From contig OY829539.1 in the NCBI GenBank assembly GCA_963691705.1, positions 56,890,327 through 56,954,326 on the forward strand: DNA of 64,000 nucleotides. The letters run 5' to 3'. The stretch's first letter is position 1. The number at the start of each line of letters is the position of its first letter. Both the position numbers and the translations under genes were made by a program. The stretch is from Viola odorata (lineage: Eukaryota; Streptophyta; Magnoliopsida; Malpighiales; Violaceae). The notes under the pieces are model-generated. The model saw nothing but the letters and a program-made list of their open reading frames with translations, was not told the DNA's origin and made no database searches. Shown piece after piece: positions 1 through 13,000 of this stretch.

Positions 1-3000
1 TGCCTCTGTGTCAGCTGCCTCCGTGTTTGGAGCTATCTTCATGTTTTGAGCTACCTCCGAGTCAGCTGCCTCCGTGTTAGGCGTTATCTCCATGAGCTGC
101 CTCTGTGTCAGCTGCCTCCGTGTTTGGAGCTATCTTCATGTTTTGAGCTGCCTCCGTGTCAGCTGCCTCCGTGTTTGGAGCTATCTTCATGTTTTGAGCT
201 GCCTCTGTGTTAGCTGCCTCCGTGTTAGGCGTTATCTCCATGAGCTGCCTCTGTGTCAACTGCCTCCGTGTTTGGAGCGATCTTCATGTTTTAAGTTTCC
301 TCCGTGTCAGCTGCCTCCGTGTTTGGAGCTATCTTCATGTTTTGAGCTGCCTCCGTGTCAGCTGCCTCCGTGTTAGGCGTTATCTCCATGAGCTGCCTCT
401 GTGTCAGCTGCCTCCGTGTTTGGAGCTATCTTCATGTTTTGAGCTGCCTCTGTGTCAGCTGCCTCCGTGTTTGGAGCTATCTTCATGTTTTGAGCTGCCT
501 CCGTGTCAGCTGCCTCCGTTTTTTGAGCTATCTACATGTTAGGAGTTGCCTCCGTGTCAGTTGCCTCCGTGTTTGGAGCTATCTTCATGTTTTGAGCTGC
601 CTCCGTGTCAGCTGCCTCCGTTTATTGGAGCTATCTTCATGTTTTGAGCTGCCTCCGTGTCTATTGCCTCCGTGTTAGGCGTTATCTCCATGAATTGCCT
701 CTGTGTCAACTGCCTCTGTGTTTCGAGCTACCTTCATGTTTTGAGCTGCCTCCGTGTCAGCTGCCTCCGTGTTTGGAGCTATCTTCATGTTTTGGGCTGC
801 CTCCATGTCCGCTGCCTCCGTGTTAGGCGTTATCTCCATGAGCTGCCTCTGTGTCAGCTGCCTCCATGTTTGGAGTTATCTTCATGTTTTGAGCTACCTC
901 CGTGTCAGCTGCCTCCGTGTTTGGAGCTATCTTCATGTTTTGAGCTGCCTCCGTGTCAGCTGCCTCCGTGTTTGGAGTTATCTTCATGTTTTGAGCTGCC
1001 TCCGTGTCAGCTGCCTCCGTGTTAGGCGTTATCTCCATGAGCTGCCGCCGTGTCAGCTGCCTCCGTGCTTGGAGCTATCTTCATGTTTTGAGCTGCCTCC
1101 GTGTCAGCTGCCTCCGTGTTTGGAGCTATCTTCATGTTTTGATCTGCCTCCGTGTCAGCTGCCTCCGTGTTAGGCGTTATCTCCATGAGCTGCCCCTGTG
1201 TCAACTGCCTCCGTGTTTGGACCTATCTTCATGTTTTAAGTTTCCTCCGTGTCAGCTGCCTCCGTGTTTGGAGCTATCTTCATGTTTTGAGCTGCCTCCG
1301 TGTTAGGCGTTATCTCCATGAGCTGCCTCTGTGTCAGCTGCCTCCATGTTTGGACCTATCTTCAGGTTTTGAGCTACCTCGGTGTCAGCTGCCTCCGTGT
1401 TTGGAGCTATCTTAATGTTTTGAGCTGCCTCCGTGTCAGCTGCCTCCGTGTTAGGAGCTATCTTCATGTTTTGAGCTGCCTCCGTGTCACCTGCCTCCGT
1501 GTTAGTTGTTATCTCCATGAGTTACCTCTGTGTCAGCTGCCTCCGTGTTTGGAGCTATCTTCATGTTTTGAGTTGCCTCCGTGTTTGGAGCTATCTTCAT
1601 GTTTTGAGCTGCCTCCGTGTTAGGCGTTATCTCCATGTGCTGCCTCTGTGTCAGTTTCCTCCGTGTTTGGAGCTATCTTCATGTTTTGAGCTACCTCCGT
1701 GTCAGCTGCCTCCGTGTTTGGAGCTATCTTCATGTTTTGAGCTGCCTCCGTGTCATCTGCCTCCGTGTTAGGAGCTATCTCCATGTTAGGAGATGCCTCC
1801 GTGTCAGTTGCCTCTGTGTTTGGAGTTATCTTCATGTGTTGAGCTGCCTCCGTGTCAGCTGCCTCCGTGTTTGGAGCTATCTTCATATTTTGAGCTGCCT
1901 CCGTGACTGCTGCCTCCGTGTTAGGCGTTATCTCCATGAGCTGCCTCTGTGTCAGCTGCCTCCGTGTTTGGAGCTATCTTCATGTTTTGAGCTACCTCTG
2001 TGTCAGCTACCTCCGTGTTTGGAGCTATCTTCATGTTTTGAGCTACCTCCGTGTCAGCTGCCTCTGTGTTTGGAGCTATCTTCATGTTTTAAGCTGCCTC
2101 TGTGTCAGCTGCCTCCGTGTTAGGAGCTATCTGTATGTTAGGAGTTGCCTCCGTGTCAGCCGCCTCCGTGTTTGGAGCTATCTTCATGTTTTGAGCTGCC
2201 TCCGTGTCAGCTGCCTCCGTTTATTGGAACTATCTTCATGTTTTGAGTTGCCTCCGTGTCAGTTGCCTCCGTGTTAGGCGTTATCTCCATGAGCTGCCTC
2301 TGTGTCAACTGCCTCCGTGTTTGGAGCTATCTTCATGTTTTGAGCTGCCTCCGTGTCAGCTGCCTCCGTGTTTGGAGCTATCTTCATGTTTTGAGCTGCC
2401 TCTGTGTTAGCTGCCTCCGTGTTAGGCGTTATCTCCATGAGCTGCCTCTGTGTCAACTGCCTCCGTGTTTGGAGCGATCTTCATGTTTTAAGTTTCCTCC
2501 GTGTCAGCTGCCTCCGTGTTTGGAGCTATCTTCATGTTTTGAGCTGCCTCCGTGTCAGCTGCCTCCGTGTTAGGCGTTATCTCCATGAGCTGCCTCTGTG
2601 TCAGCTGCCTCCGTGTTTGGAGCTATCTTCATGTTTTGAGCTGCCTCTGTGTCAGCTGCCTCCGTGTTTGGAGCTATCTTCATGTTTTGAGCTACCTCCG
2701 AGTCAGCTGCCTCCGTGTTAGGCGTTATCTCCATGAGCTGCCTCTGTGTCAGCTGCCTCCGTGTTTGGAGCTATCTTCATGTTTTGAGCTGCCTCCGTGT
2801 CAGCTGCCTCCGTGTTTGGAGCTATCTTCATGTTTTGAGCTGCCTCTGTGTTAGCTGCCTCCGTGTTAGGCGTTATCTCCATGAGCTGCCTCTGTGTCAA
2901 CTGCCTCCGTGTTTGGAGCGATCTTCATGTTTTAAGTTTCCTCCGTGTCAGCTGCCTCCGTGTTTGGAGCTATCTTCATGTTTTGAGCTGCCTCCGTGTC

Positions 3001-3985
3001 AGCTGCCTCCGTGTTAGGCGTTATCTCCATGAGCTGCCTCTGTGTCAGCTGCCTCCGTGTTTGGAGCTATCTTCATGTTTTGAGCTGCCTCTGTGTCAGC
3101 TGCCTCCGTGTTTGGAGCTATCTTCATGTTTTGAGCTGCCTCCGTGTCAGCTGCCTCCGTTTTTTGAGCTATCTACATGTTAGGAGTTGCCTCCGTGTCA
3201 GTTGCCTCCGTGTTTGGAGCTATCTTCATGTTTTGAGCTGCCTCCGTGTCAGCTGCCTCCGTTTATTGGAGCTATCTTCATGTTTTGAGCTGCCTCCGTG
3301 TCTATTGCCTCCGTGTTAGGCGTTATCTCCATGAATTGCCTCTGTGTCAACTGCCTCTGTGTTTCGAGCTACCTTCATGTTTTGAGCTGCCTCCGTGTCA
3401 GCTGCCTCCGTGTTTGGAGCTATCTTCATGTTTTGGGCTGCCTCCATGTCCGCTGCCTCCGTGTTAGGCGTTATCTCCATGAGCTGCCTCTGTGTCAGCT
3501 GCCTCCATGTTTGGAGTTATCTTCATGTTTTGAGCTGCCTCCGTGTCAGCTGCCTCCGTGTTTGGAGCTATCTTCATGTTTTGAGCTGCCTCCGTGTCAG
3601 CTGCCTCCGTGTTTGGAGTTATCTTCATGTTTTGAGCTGCCTCCGTGTCAGCTGCCTCCGTGTTAGGCGTTATCTCCATGAGCTGCCGCCGTGTCAGCTG
3701 CCTCCGTGCTTGGAGCTATCTTCATGTTTTGAGCTGCCTCCGTGTCAGCTGCCTCCGTGTTTGGAGCTATCTTCATGTTTTGATCTGCCTCCGTGTCAGC
3801 TGCCTCCGTGTTAGGCGTTATCTCCATGAGCTGCCCCTGTGTCAACTGCCTCCGTGTTTGGAGCTATCTTCATGTTTTAAGTTTCCTCCGTGTCAGCTGC
3901 CTCCGTGTTTGGAGCTATCTTCATGTTTTGAGCTGCCTCCGTGTTAGGCGTTATCTCCATGAGCTGCCTCTGTGTCAGCTGCCTC
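1..3985. repeat. HOR block I: 2641-bp tandem duplication
   Basis: Bases 1 onward recur from 2642 onward with the same order of modules and variants. Distinctive blocks at 74, 207, 355, 605, 657, 754 and 1004 recur at 2715, 2848, 2996, 3246, 3298, 3395 and 3645, always 2641 bp apart. Only a few substitutions separate the copies, for example at about 894 versus 3535. Correspondence is lost after about 1345 versus 3986, so the second copy is partial. Confidence 0.9.
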
Positions 3986-6900
3986 CGTGTTTGGAGCTAT
4001 CTTCATGTTTTGAGCTGCCTCCGTGTCAGCTGCCTCCGTGTTTGGAGCTATCTTCATGTTTTGAGCTGCCTCCGTGTCAGCTGCCTCCGTGTTAGGCGTT
4101 ATCTCCATGAGCTGCCTCCGTGTCAGCTGCCTCCGTGTTTGGAGTTATCTTCATGTTTTGAGTTGCCTCCGTGTCAGCTGCCTCCGTGTTTGGAGCTATC
4201 TTCATGTTTTGAGCTGCCTCCGTGTTTGGACCTATCTTCATGTTTTGAGTTGCCTCCGTGTCAGCTGCCTCCGTGTTTGGAGCTATCTTCATGTTTTGAG
4301 CTGCCTCCGTGTCAGCTGCCTCCGTGTTAGGCGTTATCTCCATGAGCTGCCTTTGTGTCAGCTGCCTCCGTGTTTGGAGCTATCTTCATGTTTTCAGCTG
4401 CCTCCGTGTCAACTGCCTCCGTGTTTGGAGCTATCTTCATGTTTTGAGCTGCCTCCGTGTCAGCTGCCTCCGTGTTAGGCGTTATCTCCATGAGCTGCCT
4501 CTGTGTCAACTGCCTCCGTGTTAGGAGCTATCTTCATGTTTTGAGCTGCCTCTGTGTCAGCTGCCTCCGTGTTTAGACCTATCTTCATGTTTTGAGCTGC
4601 ATCTGTGTCAGCTGCCTCCGTGTTTGGAGCTATCTTCATGTTTTGAGCTGCCTCCGTGTCAGCTGCCTCCGTTTTTGGAGCTATCTACATGTTAGGAGTT
4701 GCCTCCGTGTCAGTTGCCTCCGTGTTTGGAGCTATCTTCATGTTTTGAGCTGCCTCCGTGTCAGCTGCCTGCGTTTATTGGAGCTATCTTCATGTTTTGA
4801 GCTGCCTCCGTGTCTGTTGCCTCTGTGTTAGGCGTTATCTCCATGAATTGCCTCTGTGTCAACTGGCTCTGTGTTTCGAGCTACCTTCATGTTTTGAGCT
4901 GCCTCCGTGTCAGCTGCCTCCGTGTTTGGAGCTATCTTCATGTTTTGGGCTGCCTCCATGTCCGCTGCCTCCGTGTTAGGCGTTATCTCCATGAGCTGCC
5001 TCTGTGTCAGCTGCCTCCATGTTTGGAGTTATCTTCATGTTTTGAGCTGCCTCCGTGTCAGCTGCCTCCGTGTTTGGAGCTATCTTCATGTTTTGAGCTG
5101 CCTCCGTGTCAGCTGCCTCCGTGTTTGGAGTTATCTTCATGTTTTGAGCTGCCTCCGTGTCAGCTGCCTCCGTGTTAGGCGTTATCTCCATGAGCTGCCG
5201 CTGTGTCAGCTGCCTCCGTGTTTGGAGCTATCTTCATGTTTTGAGCTGCCTCCGTGTCAGCTGCCTCCGTGTTTGGAGCTATCTTCATGTTTTAAGTTTC
5301 CTCCGTGTCAGCTGCCTCCGTGTTTGGAGCTATCTTCATGTTTTGAGCTGCCTCCGTGTTAGGCGTTATCTCCATGAGCTGCCTCTGTGTCAGCTGCCTC
5401 CGTGTTTGGAGCTATCTTCATGTTTTGAGCTGCCTCCGTGTCAGCTGCCTCCGTGTTTGGAGCTATCTTCATGTTTTGAGCTGCCTCCGTGTCAGCTGCC
5501 TCCGTGTTAGGCGTTATCTCCATGAGCTGCCTCCGTGTCAGCTGCCTCCGTGTTTGGAGTTATCTTCATGTTTTGAGTTGCCTCCGTGTCAGCTGCCTCC
5601 GTGTTTGGAGCTATCTTCATGTTTTGAGCTGCCTCCGTGTCAGCTGCCTCCGTGTTTGGACCTATCTTCATGTTTTGAGTTGCCTCCGTGTCAGCTGCCT
5701 CCGTGTTTGGAGCTATCTTCATGTTTTGAGCTGCCTCCGTGTCAGCTGCCTCCGTGTTAGGCGTTATCTCCATGAGCTGCCTTTGTGTCAGCTGCCTCCG
5801 TGTTTGGAGCTATCTTCATGTTTTGAGCTGCCTCCGTGTCAACTGCCTCCGTGTTTGGAGCTATCTTCATGTTTTGAGCTGCCTCCGTGTCAGCTGCCTC
5901 CGTGTTAGGCGTTATCTCCATGAGCTGCCTCTGTGTCAACTGCCTCCGTGTTAGGAGCTATCTTCATGTTTTGAGCTGCCTCTGTGTCAGCTGCCTCCGT
6001 GTTTAGACCTATCTTCATGTTTTGAGCTGCATCTGTGTCAGCTGCCTCCGTGTTTGGAGCTATCTTCATGTTTTGAGCTGCCTCCGTGTCAGCTGCCTCC
6101 GTTTTTGGAGCTATCTACATGTTAGGAGTTGCCTCCGTGTCAGTTGCCTCCGTGTTTGGAGCTATCTTCATGTTTTGAGCTGCCTCCGTGTCAGCTGCCT
6201 CCGTTTATTGGAGCTATCTTCATGTTTTGAGCTGCCTCCGTGTCTGTTGCCTCTGTGTTAGGCGTTATCTCCATGAATTGCCTCTGTGTCAACTGCCTCT
6301 GTGTTTCGAGCTACCTTCATGTTTTGAGCTGCCTCCGTGTCAGCTGCCTCCGTGTTTGGAGATATCTTCATGTTTTGGGCTGCCTCCATGTCCGCTGCCT
6401 CCGTGTTAGGCGTTATCTCCATGAGCTGCCTCTGTGTCAGCTGCCTCCATGTTTGGAGTTATCTTCATGTTTTGAGCTGCCTCCGTGTCAGCTGCCTCCG
6501 TGTTTGGAGCTATCTTCATGTTTTGAGCTGCCTCCGTGTCAGCTGCCTCCGTGTTTGGAGTTATCTTCATGTTTTGAGCTGCCTCCGTGTCAGCTGCCTC
6601 CGTGTTAGGCGTTATCTCCATGAGCTGCCGCTGTGTCAGCTGCCTCCGTGTTTGGAGCTATCTTCATGTTTTGAGCTGCCTCCGTGTTTGGAGCTATCTT
6701 CATGTTTTGAGCTGCCTCCGTGTCAGCTGCCTCCGTGTTAGGCGTTATCTCCATGAGCTGCCCCTGTGTCAACTGCCTCCGTGTTTGGAGCTATCTTCAT
6801 GTTTTAAGTTTCCTCCGTGTCAGCTGCCTCCGTGTTTGGAGCTATCTTCATGTTTTGAGCTGCCTCCGTGTTAGGCGTTATCTCCATGAGCTGCCTCTGT

Positions 6901-7000
6901 GTCAGCTGCCTCCGTGTTTGGAGCTATCATCATGTTTTGAGCTGCCTCCGTGTCAGCTGCCTCCGTGTTTGGAGCTATCTTCATGTTTTGAGCTGCCTCC
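3941..7000. repeat. HOR block II: 1430/1415-bp repeats
   Basis: Landmarks at 4309, 4592, 4758, 4810, 4907 and 5157 recur exactly 1430 bp later at 5739, 6022, 6188, 6240, 6337 and 6587. Landmarks at 3941 and 4074 recur at a 1415-bp spacing, one 15-bp B module less. The 4810 landmark also matches block I (3298) at 1512 bp, so this block is an offshoot of block I with deletions of whole modules. Confidence 0.85.
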
Positions 7001-7097
7001 GTGTCAGCTGCCTCCGTGTTAGGCGTTATCTCCATGAGCTGCCTCCGTGTCAGCTGCCTCCGTGTTTGGAGCTATCTTCATGTTTTGAGCTGCCTCC

Positions 7098-10000
7098 ATG
7101 TCAGCTGCCTCCGTGTTAGGCGTTATCTCCATGAGCTGCCTCTGTGTCAGCTGCCTCCATGTTTGGAGTTATCTTCATGTTTTGAGCTGCATCTGTGTCA
7201 GCTGCCTCCGTGTTTGGAGCTATCTTCATGTTTTGAGCTGCCTCCGTGTCAGCTGCCTCCGTGTTTGGACCTATCTTCATGTTTTGAGTTGCCTCCGTGT
7301 CAGCTGCCTCCGTGTTTGGAGCTATCTTCATATTTTGAGCTGCCTCCGTGTCAGCTGCCTCCGTGTTAGGCGTTATCTCCATGAGCTGCCTTTGTGTCAG
7401 CTGCCTCCGTGTTTGGAGCTATCTTCATGTTTTGAGCTGCCTCCGTGTCAGCTGCCTCCGTGTTTGGAGCTATCTTCATGTTTTGAGCTGCCTCCATGTC
7501 AGCTGCCTCCGTGTTAGGCGTTATCTCCATGAGCTGCCTCTGTGTCAACTGCCTCCGTGTTAGGAGCTATCTTCATGTTTTAAGTTTCCTCCGTGTCAGC
7601 TGCCTCCGTGTTTGGAGCTATCTTCACGTTTTGAGCTGCCTCCGTGTCAGCTGCCTCCATTTTTGGAGCTATCTACATGTTAGGAGTTGCCTCCATGTCA
7701 GCTGCCTCCGTGTTTGGAGCTATCTTCATGTTTTGAGCTGCCTCCGTGTCAGCTGCCTCCGTTTATTGGAGCTATCTTCATGTTTTGAGCTGCCTCTGTG
7801 TCAGCTGCCTCTGTGTTTGGAGCTATCTTCATGTTTTGAGTTGCCTCCGTGTCAGCTGCCTCCGTGTTAGGCGTTATCTCAATGAGCTGCCTCTGTGTCA
7901 GCTGCCTCTGTGTTTGGACCTATCTTTATGTTTTGAGCTGCCTCCGTGTCAGCTGCCTCCGTGTTTGGAGCTATCTTCATGTTTTGAGCTGCCTCCGTGT
8001 CAGCTGCCTCCGTGTTAGGAGCTATCTCCATGTTAGGAGCTGCCTCCGTGTCAGTTGCCTCCGTGTTTGGAGCTATCTTCATGTTTTGAGCTGCCTCCGT
8101 GTCACCTGCCTCCGTGTTAGGCGTTATCTCCATGAGCTGCCCCTGTGTCAACTGCCTCCGTGTTTGGAGCTATCTTCATGTTTTAAGTTTCCTCCGTGTC
8201 AGCTGCCTCCGTGTTTGGAGCTATCTTCATGTTTTGAGCTGCCTCCGTGTTATGCGTTATCTCCATGAGCTGCCTCTGTGTCAGCTGCCTCAGTGTTTGG
8301 AGCTATCTTCATGTTTTGAGCTGCCTCCGTGTCAGCTGCCTCCGTGTTTGGAGCTATCTTCATGTTTTGAGCTGCCTCCGTGTCAGCTGCCTCCGTGTTA
8401 GGCGTTATCTCCATGAGCTGCCTCCGTGTCAGCTGCCTCCGTGTTTGGAGCTATCTTCATGTTTTGAGCTGCCTCCATGTCAGCTGCCTCCGTGTTAGGC
8501 GTTATCTCCATGAGCTACCTCTGTGTCAGCTGCCTCCATGTTTGGAGTTATGTTCATGTTTTGAGCTGCCTCTGTGTCAGCTGCCTCCGTGTTTGGAGCT
8601 ATCTTCATGTTTTGAGCTGCCTCCGTGTCAGCTGCCTCCGTGTTTGGACCTATCTTCATGTTTTGAGTTGCCTCCGTGTCAGCTGCCTCCGTGTTTGGAG
8701 CTATCTTCATGTTTTGAGCTGTCTCCGTGTCAGCTGCCTCCGTGTTAGGCGTTATCTCCATGAGCTGCCTTTGTGTCAGCTGCCTCCGTGTTTGGAGCTA
8801 TCTTCATGTTTTGAGCTGCCTCCGTGGCAGCTGCCTCCGTGTTTGGAGCTATCTTCATGTTTTGAGCTGCCTCCGTGCCAGCTGCCTCCGTGTTAGGCGT
8901 TATCTCCATGAGCTGCCTCTTTGTCAACTGCCTCCGTGTTAGGAGCTATCTTCATGTTTTAAGTTTCCTCCGTGTCAGCTGCCTCCGTGTTTGGAGCTAT
9001 CTTCACGTTTTGAGCTGCCTCCGTGTCAGCTGCCTCTGTTTTTGGAGCTATCTACATGTTAGGAGTTGCCTCCATGTCAGCTGCCTCCGTGTTTGGAGCT
9101 ATCTTCATGTTTTGAGCTGCCTCCGTGTCAGCTGCCTCCGTTTATTGGAGCTATCTTCATGTTTTGAGCTGCCTCTGTGTCAGCTGCCTCCGTGTTTGGA
9201 GCTATCTTCATGTTTTGAGCTGCCTCCGTGTCAGCTGCCTCCGTTTATTGGAGCTATCTTCATGTTTTGAGCTGCCTCTGTGTCAGCTGCCTCTGTGTTT
9301 GGAGCTATCTTCATGTTTTGAGTTGCCTCCGTGTCAGCTGCCTCCGTGTTAGGCGTTATCTCCATGAGCTGCCTCTGTGTCAGCTGCCTCTGTGTTTGGA
9401 GCTATCTTCATGTTTTGAGTTGCCTCCGTGTCAGCTGCCTCCGTGTTAGGTGTTATCTCCATGAGCTGCCTCCGTGTCAGCTGCCTCCGTGTTTGGAGCT
9501 ATCTTCATGTTTTGAGCTGCCTCCGTGTCAGCTGCCTCCGTGTTAGGAGCTATCTCCATGTTAGGAGCTGCCTCCGTGTCAGTTGCCTCCGTGTTTGGAG
9601 CTATCTTCATGTTTTGAGCTGCCTCCGTGTCACCTGCCTCCGTGTTAGGCGTTATCTCCATGAGCTGCCCCTGTGTCAACTGCCTCCGTGTTTGGAGCTA
9701 TCTTCATGTTTTAAGTTTCCTCCGTGTCAGCTGCCTGCGTGTTTGGAGCTATCTTCATGTTTTGAGCTGCCTCCGTGTTAGGCGTTATCTCCATGAGCTG
9801 CCTCTGTGTCAGCTGCCTCAGTGTTTGGAGCTATCTTCATGTTTTGAGCTGCCTCCGTGTCAGCTGCCTCCGTGTTTGGAGCTATCTTCATGTTTTGAGC
9901 TGCCTCCGTGTCAGCTGCCTCCGTGTTAGGCGTTATCTCCATGAGCTGCCTCCGTGTCAGCTGCCTCCGTGTTTGGAGCTATCTTCATGTTTTGAGCTGC

Positions 10001-13000
10001 CTCCATGTCAGCTGCCTCCGTGTTAGGCGTTATCTCCATGAGCTACCTCTGTGTCAGCTGCCTCCATGTTTGGAGTTATGTTCATGTTTTGAGCTGCCTC
10101 TGTGTCAGCTGCCTCCGTGTTTGGAGCTATCTTCATGTTTTGAGCTGCCTCCGTGTCAGCTGCCTCCGTGTTTGGACCTATCTTCATGTTTTGAGTTGCC
10201 TCCGTGTCAGCTGCCTCCGTGTTTGGAGCTATCTTCATGTTTTGAGCTGTCTCCGTGTCAGCTGCCTCCGTGTTAGGCGTTATCTCCATGAGCTGCCTTT
10301 GTGTCAGCTGCCTCCGTGTTTGGAGCTATCTTCATGTTTTGAGCTGCCTCCGTGGCAGCTGCCTCCGTGTTTGGAGCTATCTTCATGTTTTGAGCTGCCT
10401 CCGTGCCAGCTGCCTCCGTGTTAGGCGTTATCTCCATGAGCTGCCTCTTTGTCAACTGCCTCCGTGTTAGGAGCTATCTTCATGTTTTAAGTTTCCTCCG
10501 TGTCAGCTGCCTCCGTGTTTGGAGCTATCTTCACGTTTTGAGCTGCCTCCGTGTCAGCTGCCTCTGTTTTTGGAGCTATCTACATGTTAGGAGTTGCCTC
10601 CATGTCAGCTGCCTCCGTGTTTGGAGCTATCTTCATGTTTTGAGCTGCCTCCGTGTCAGCTGCCTCCGTTTATTGGAGCTATCTTCATGTTTTGAGCTGC
10701 CTCTGTGTCAGCTGCCTCCGTGTTTGGAGCTATCTTCATGTTTTGAGCTGCCTCCGTGTCAGCTGCCTCCGTTTATTGGAGCTATCTTCATGTTTTGAGC
10801 TGCCTCTGTGTCAGCTGCCTCTGTGTTTGGAGCTATCTTCATGTTTTGAGTTGCCTCCGTGTCAGCTGCCTCCGTGTTAGGCGTTATCTCCATGAGCTGC
10901 CTCTGTGTCAGCTGCCTCCATGTTTGGAGTTATCTTCATGTTTTGAGCTGCATCTGTGTCAGCTGCCTCCGTGTTTGGAGCTATCTTCATGTTTTGAGCT
11001 GCCTCCGTGTCAGCTGCCTCCGTGTTTGGACCTATCTTCATGTTTTGAGTTGCCTCCGTGTCAGCTGCCTCCGTGTTTGGAGCTATCTTCATATTTTGAG
11101 CTGCCTCCGTGTCAGCTGCCTCCGTGTTAGGCGTTATCTCCATGAGCTGCCTTTGTGTCAGCTGCCTCCGTGTTTGGAGCTATCTTCATGTTTTGAGCTG
11201 CCTCCGTGTCAGCTGCCTCCGTGTTTGGAGCTATCTTCATGTTTTGAGCTGCCTCCATGTCAGCTGCCTCCGTGTTAGGCGTTATCTCCATGAGCTGCCT
11301 CTGTGTCAACTGCCTCCGTGTTAGGAGCTATCTTCATGTTTTAAGTTTCCTCCGTGTCAGCTGCCTCCGTGTTTGGAGCTATCTTCACGTTTTGAGCTGC
11401 CTCCGTGTCAGCTGCCTCCATTTTTGGAGCTATCTACATGTTAGGAGTTGCCTCCATGTCAGCTGCCTCCGTGTTTGGAGCTATCTTCATGTTTTGAGCT
11501 GCCTCCGTGTCAGCTGCCTCCGTTTATTGGAGCTATCTTCATGTTTTGAGCTGCCTCTGTGTCAGCTGCCTCTGTGTTTGGAGCTATCTTCATGTTTTGA
11601 GTTGCCTCCGTGTCAGCTGCCTCCGTGTTAGGCGTTATCTCAATGAGCTGCCTCTGTGTCAGCTGCCTCTGTGTTTGGACCTATCTTTATGTTTTGAGCT
11701 GCCTCCGTGTCAGCTGCCTCCGTGTTTGGAGCTATCTTCATGTTTTGAGCTGCCTCCGTGTTAGGAGCTATCTCCATGTTAGGAGCTGCCTCCGTGTCAG
11801 TTGCCTCCGTGTTTGGAGCTATCTTCATGTTTTGAGCTGCCTCCGTGTCACCTGCCTCCGTGTTAGGCGTTATCTCCATGAGCTGCCCCTGTGTCAACTG
11901 CCTCCGTGTTTGGAGCTATCTTCATGTTTTAAGTTTCCTCCGTGTCAGCTGCCTCCGTGTTTGGAGCTATCTTCATGTTTTGAGCTGCCTCCGTGTTATG
12001 CGTTATCTCCATGAGCTGCCTCTGTGTCAGCTGCCTCAGTGTTTGGAGCTATCTTCATGTTTTGAGCTGCCTCCGTGTCAGCTGCCTCCGTGTTTGGAGC
12101 TATCTTCATGTTTTGAGCTGCCTCCGTGTCAGCTGCCTCCGTGTTAGGCGTTATCTCCATGAGCTGCCTCCGTGTCAGCTGCCTCCGTGTTTGGAGCTAT
12201 CTTCATGTTTTGAGCTGCCTCCATGTCAGCTGCCTCCGTGTTAGGCGTTATCTCCATGAGCTACCTCTGTGTCAGCTGCCTCCATGTTTGGAGTTATGTT
12301 CATGTTTTGAGCTGCCTCTGTGTCAGCTGCCTCCGTGTTTGGAGCTATCTTCATGTTTTGAGCTGCCTCCGTGTCAGCTGCCTCCGTGTTTGGACCTATC
12401 TTCATGTTTTGAGTTGCCTCCGTGTCAGCTGCCTCCGTGTTTGGAGCTATCTTCATGTTTTGAGCTGTCTCCGTGTCAGCTGCCTCCGTGTTAGGCGTTA
12501 TCTCCATGAGCTGCCTTTGTGTCAGCTGCCTCCGTGTTTGGAGCTATCTTCATGTTTTGAGCTGCCTCCGTGGCAGCTGCCTCCGTGTTTGGAGCTATCT
12601 TCATGTTTTGAGCTGCCTCCGTGCCAGCTGCCTCCGTGTTAGGCGTTATCTCCATGAGCTGCCTCTTTGTCAACTGCCTCCGTGTTAGGAGCTATCTTCA
12701 TGTTTTAAGTTTCCTCCGTGTCAGCTGCCTCCGTGTTTGGAGCTATCTTCACGTTTTGAGCTGCCTCCGTGTCAGCTGCCTCTGTTTTTGGAGCTATCTA
12801 CATGTTAGGAGTTGCCTCCATGTCAGCTGCCTCCGTGTTTGGAGCTATCTTCATGTTTTGAGCTGCCTCCGTGTCAGCTGCCTCCGTTTATTGGAGCTAT
12901 CTTCATGTTTTGAGCTGCCTCTGTGTCAGCTGCCTCCGTGTTTGGAGCTATCTTCATGTTTTGAGCTGCCTCCGTGTCAGCTGCCTCCGTTTATTGGAGC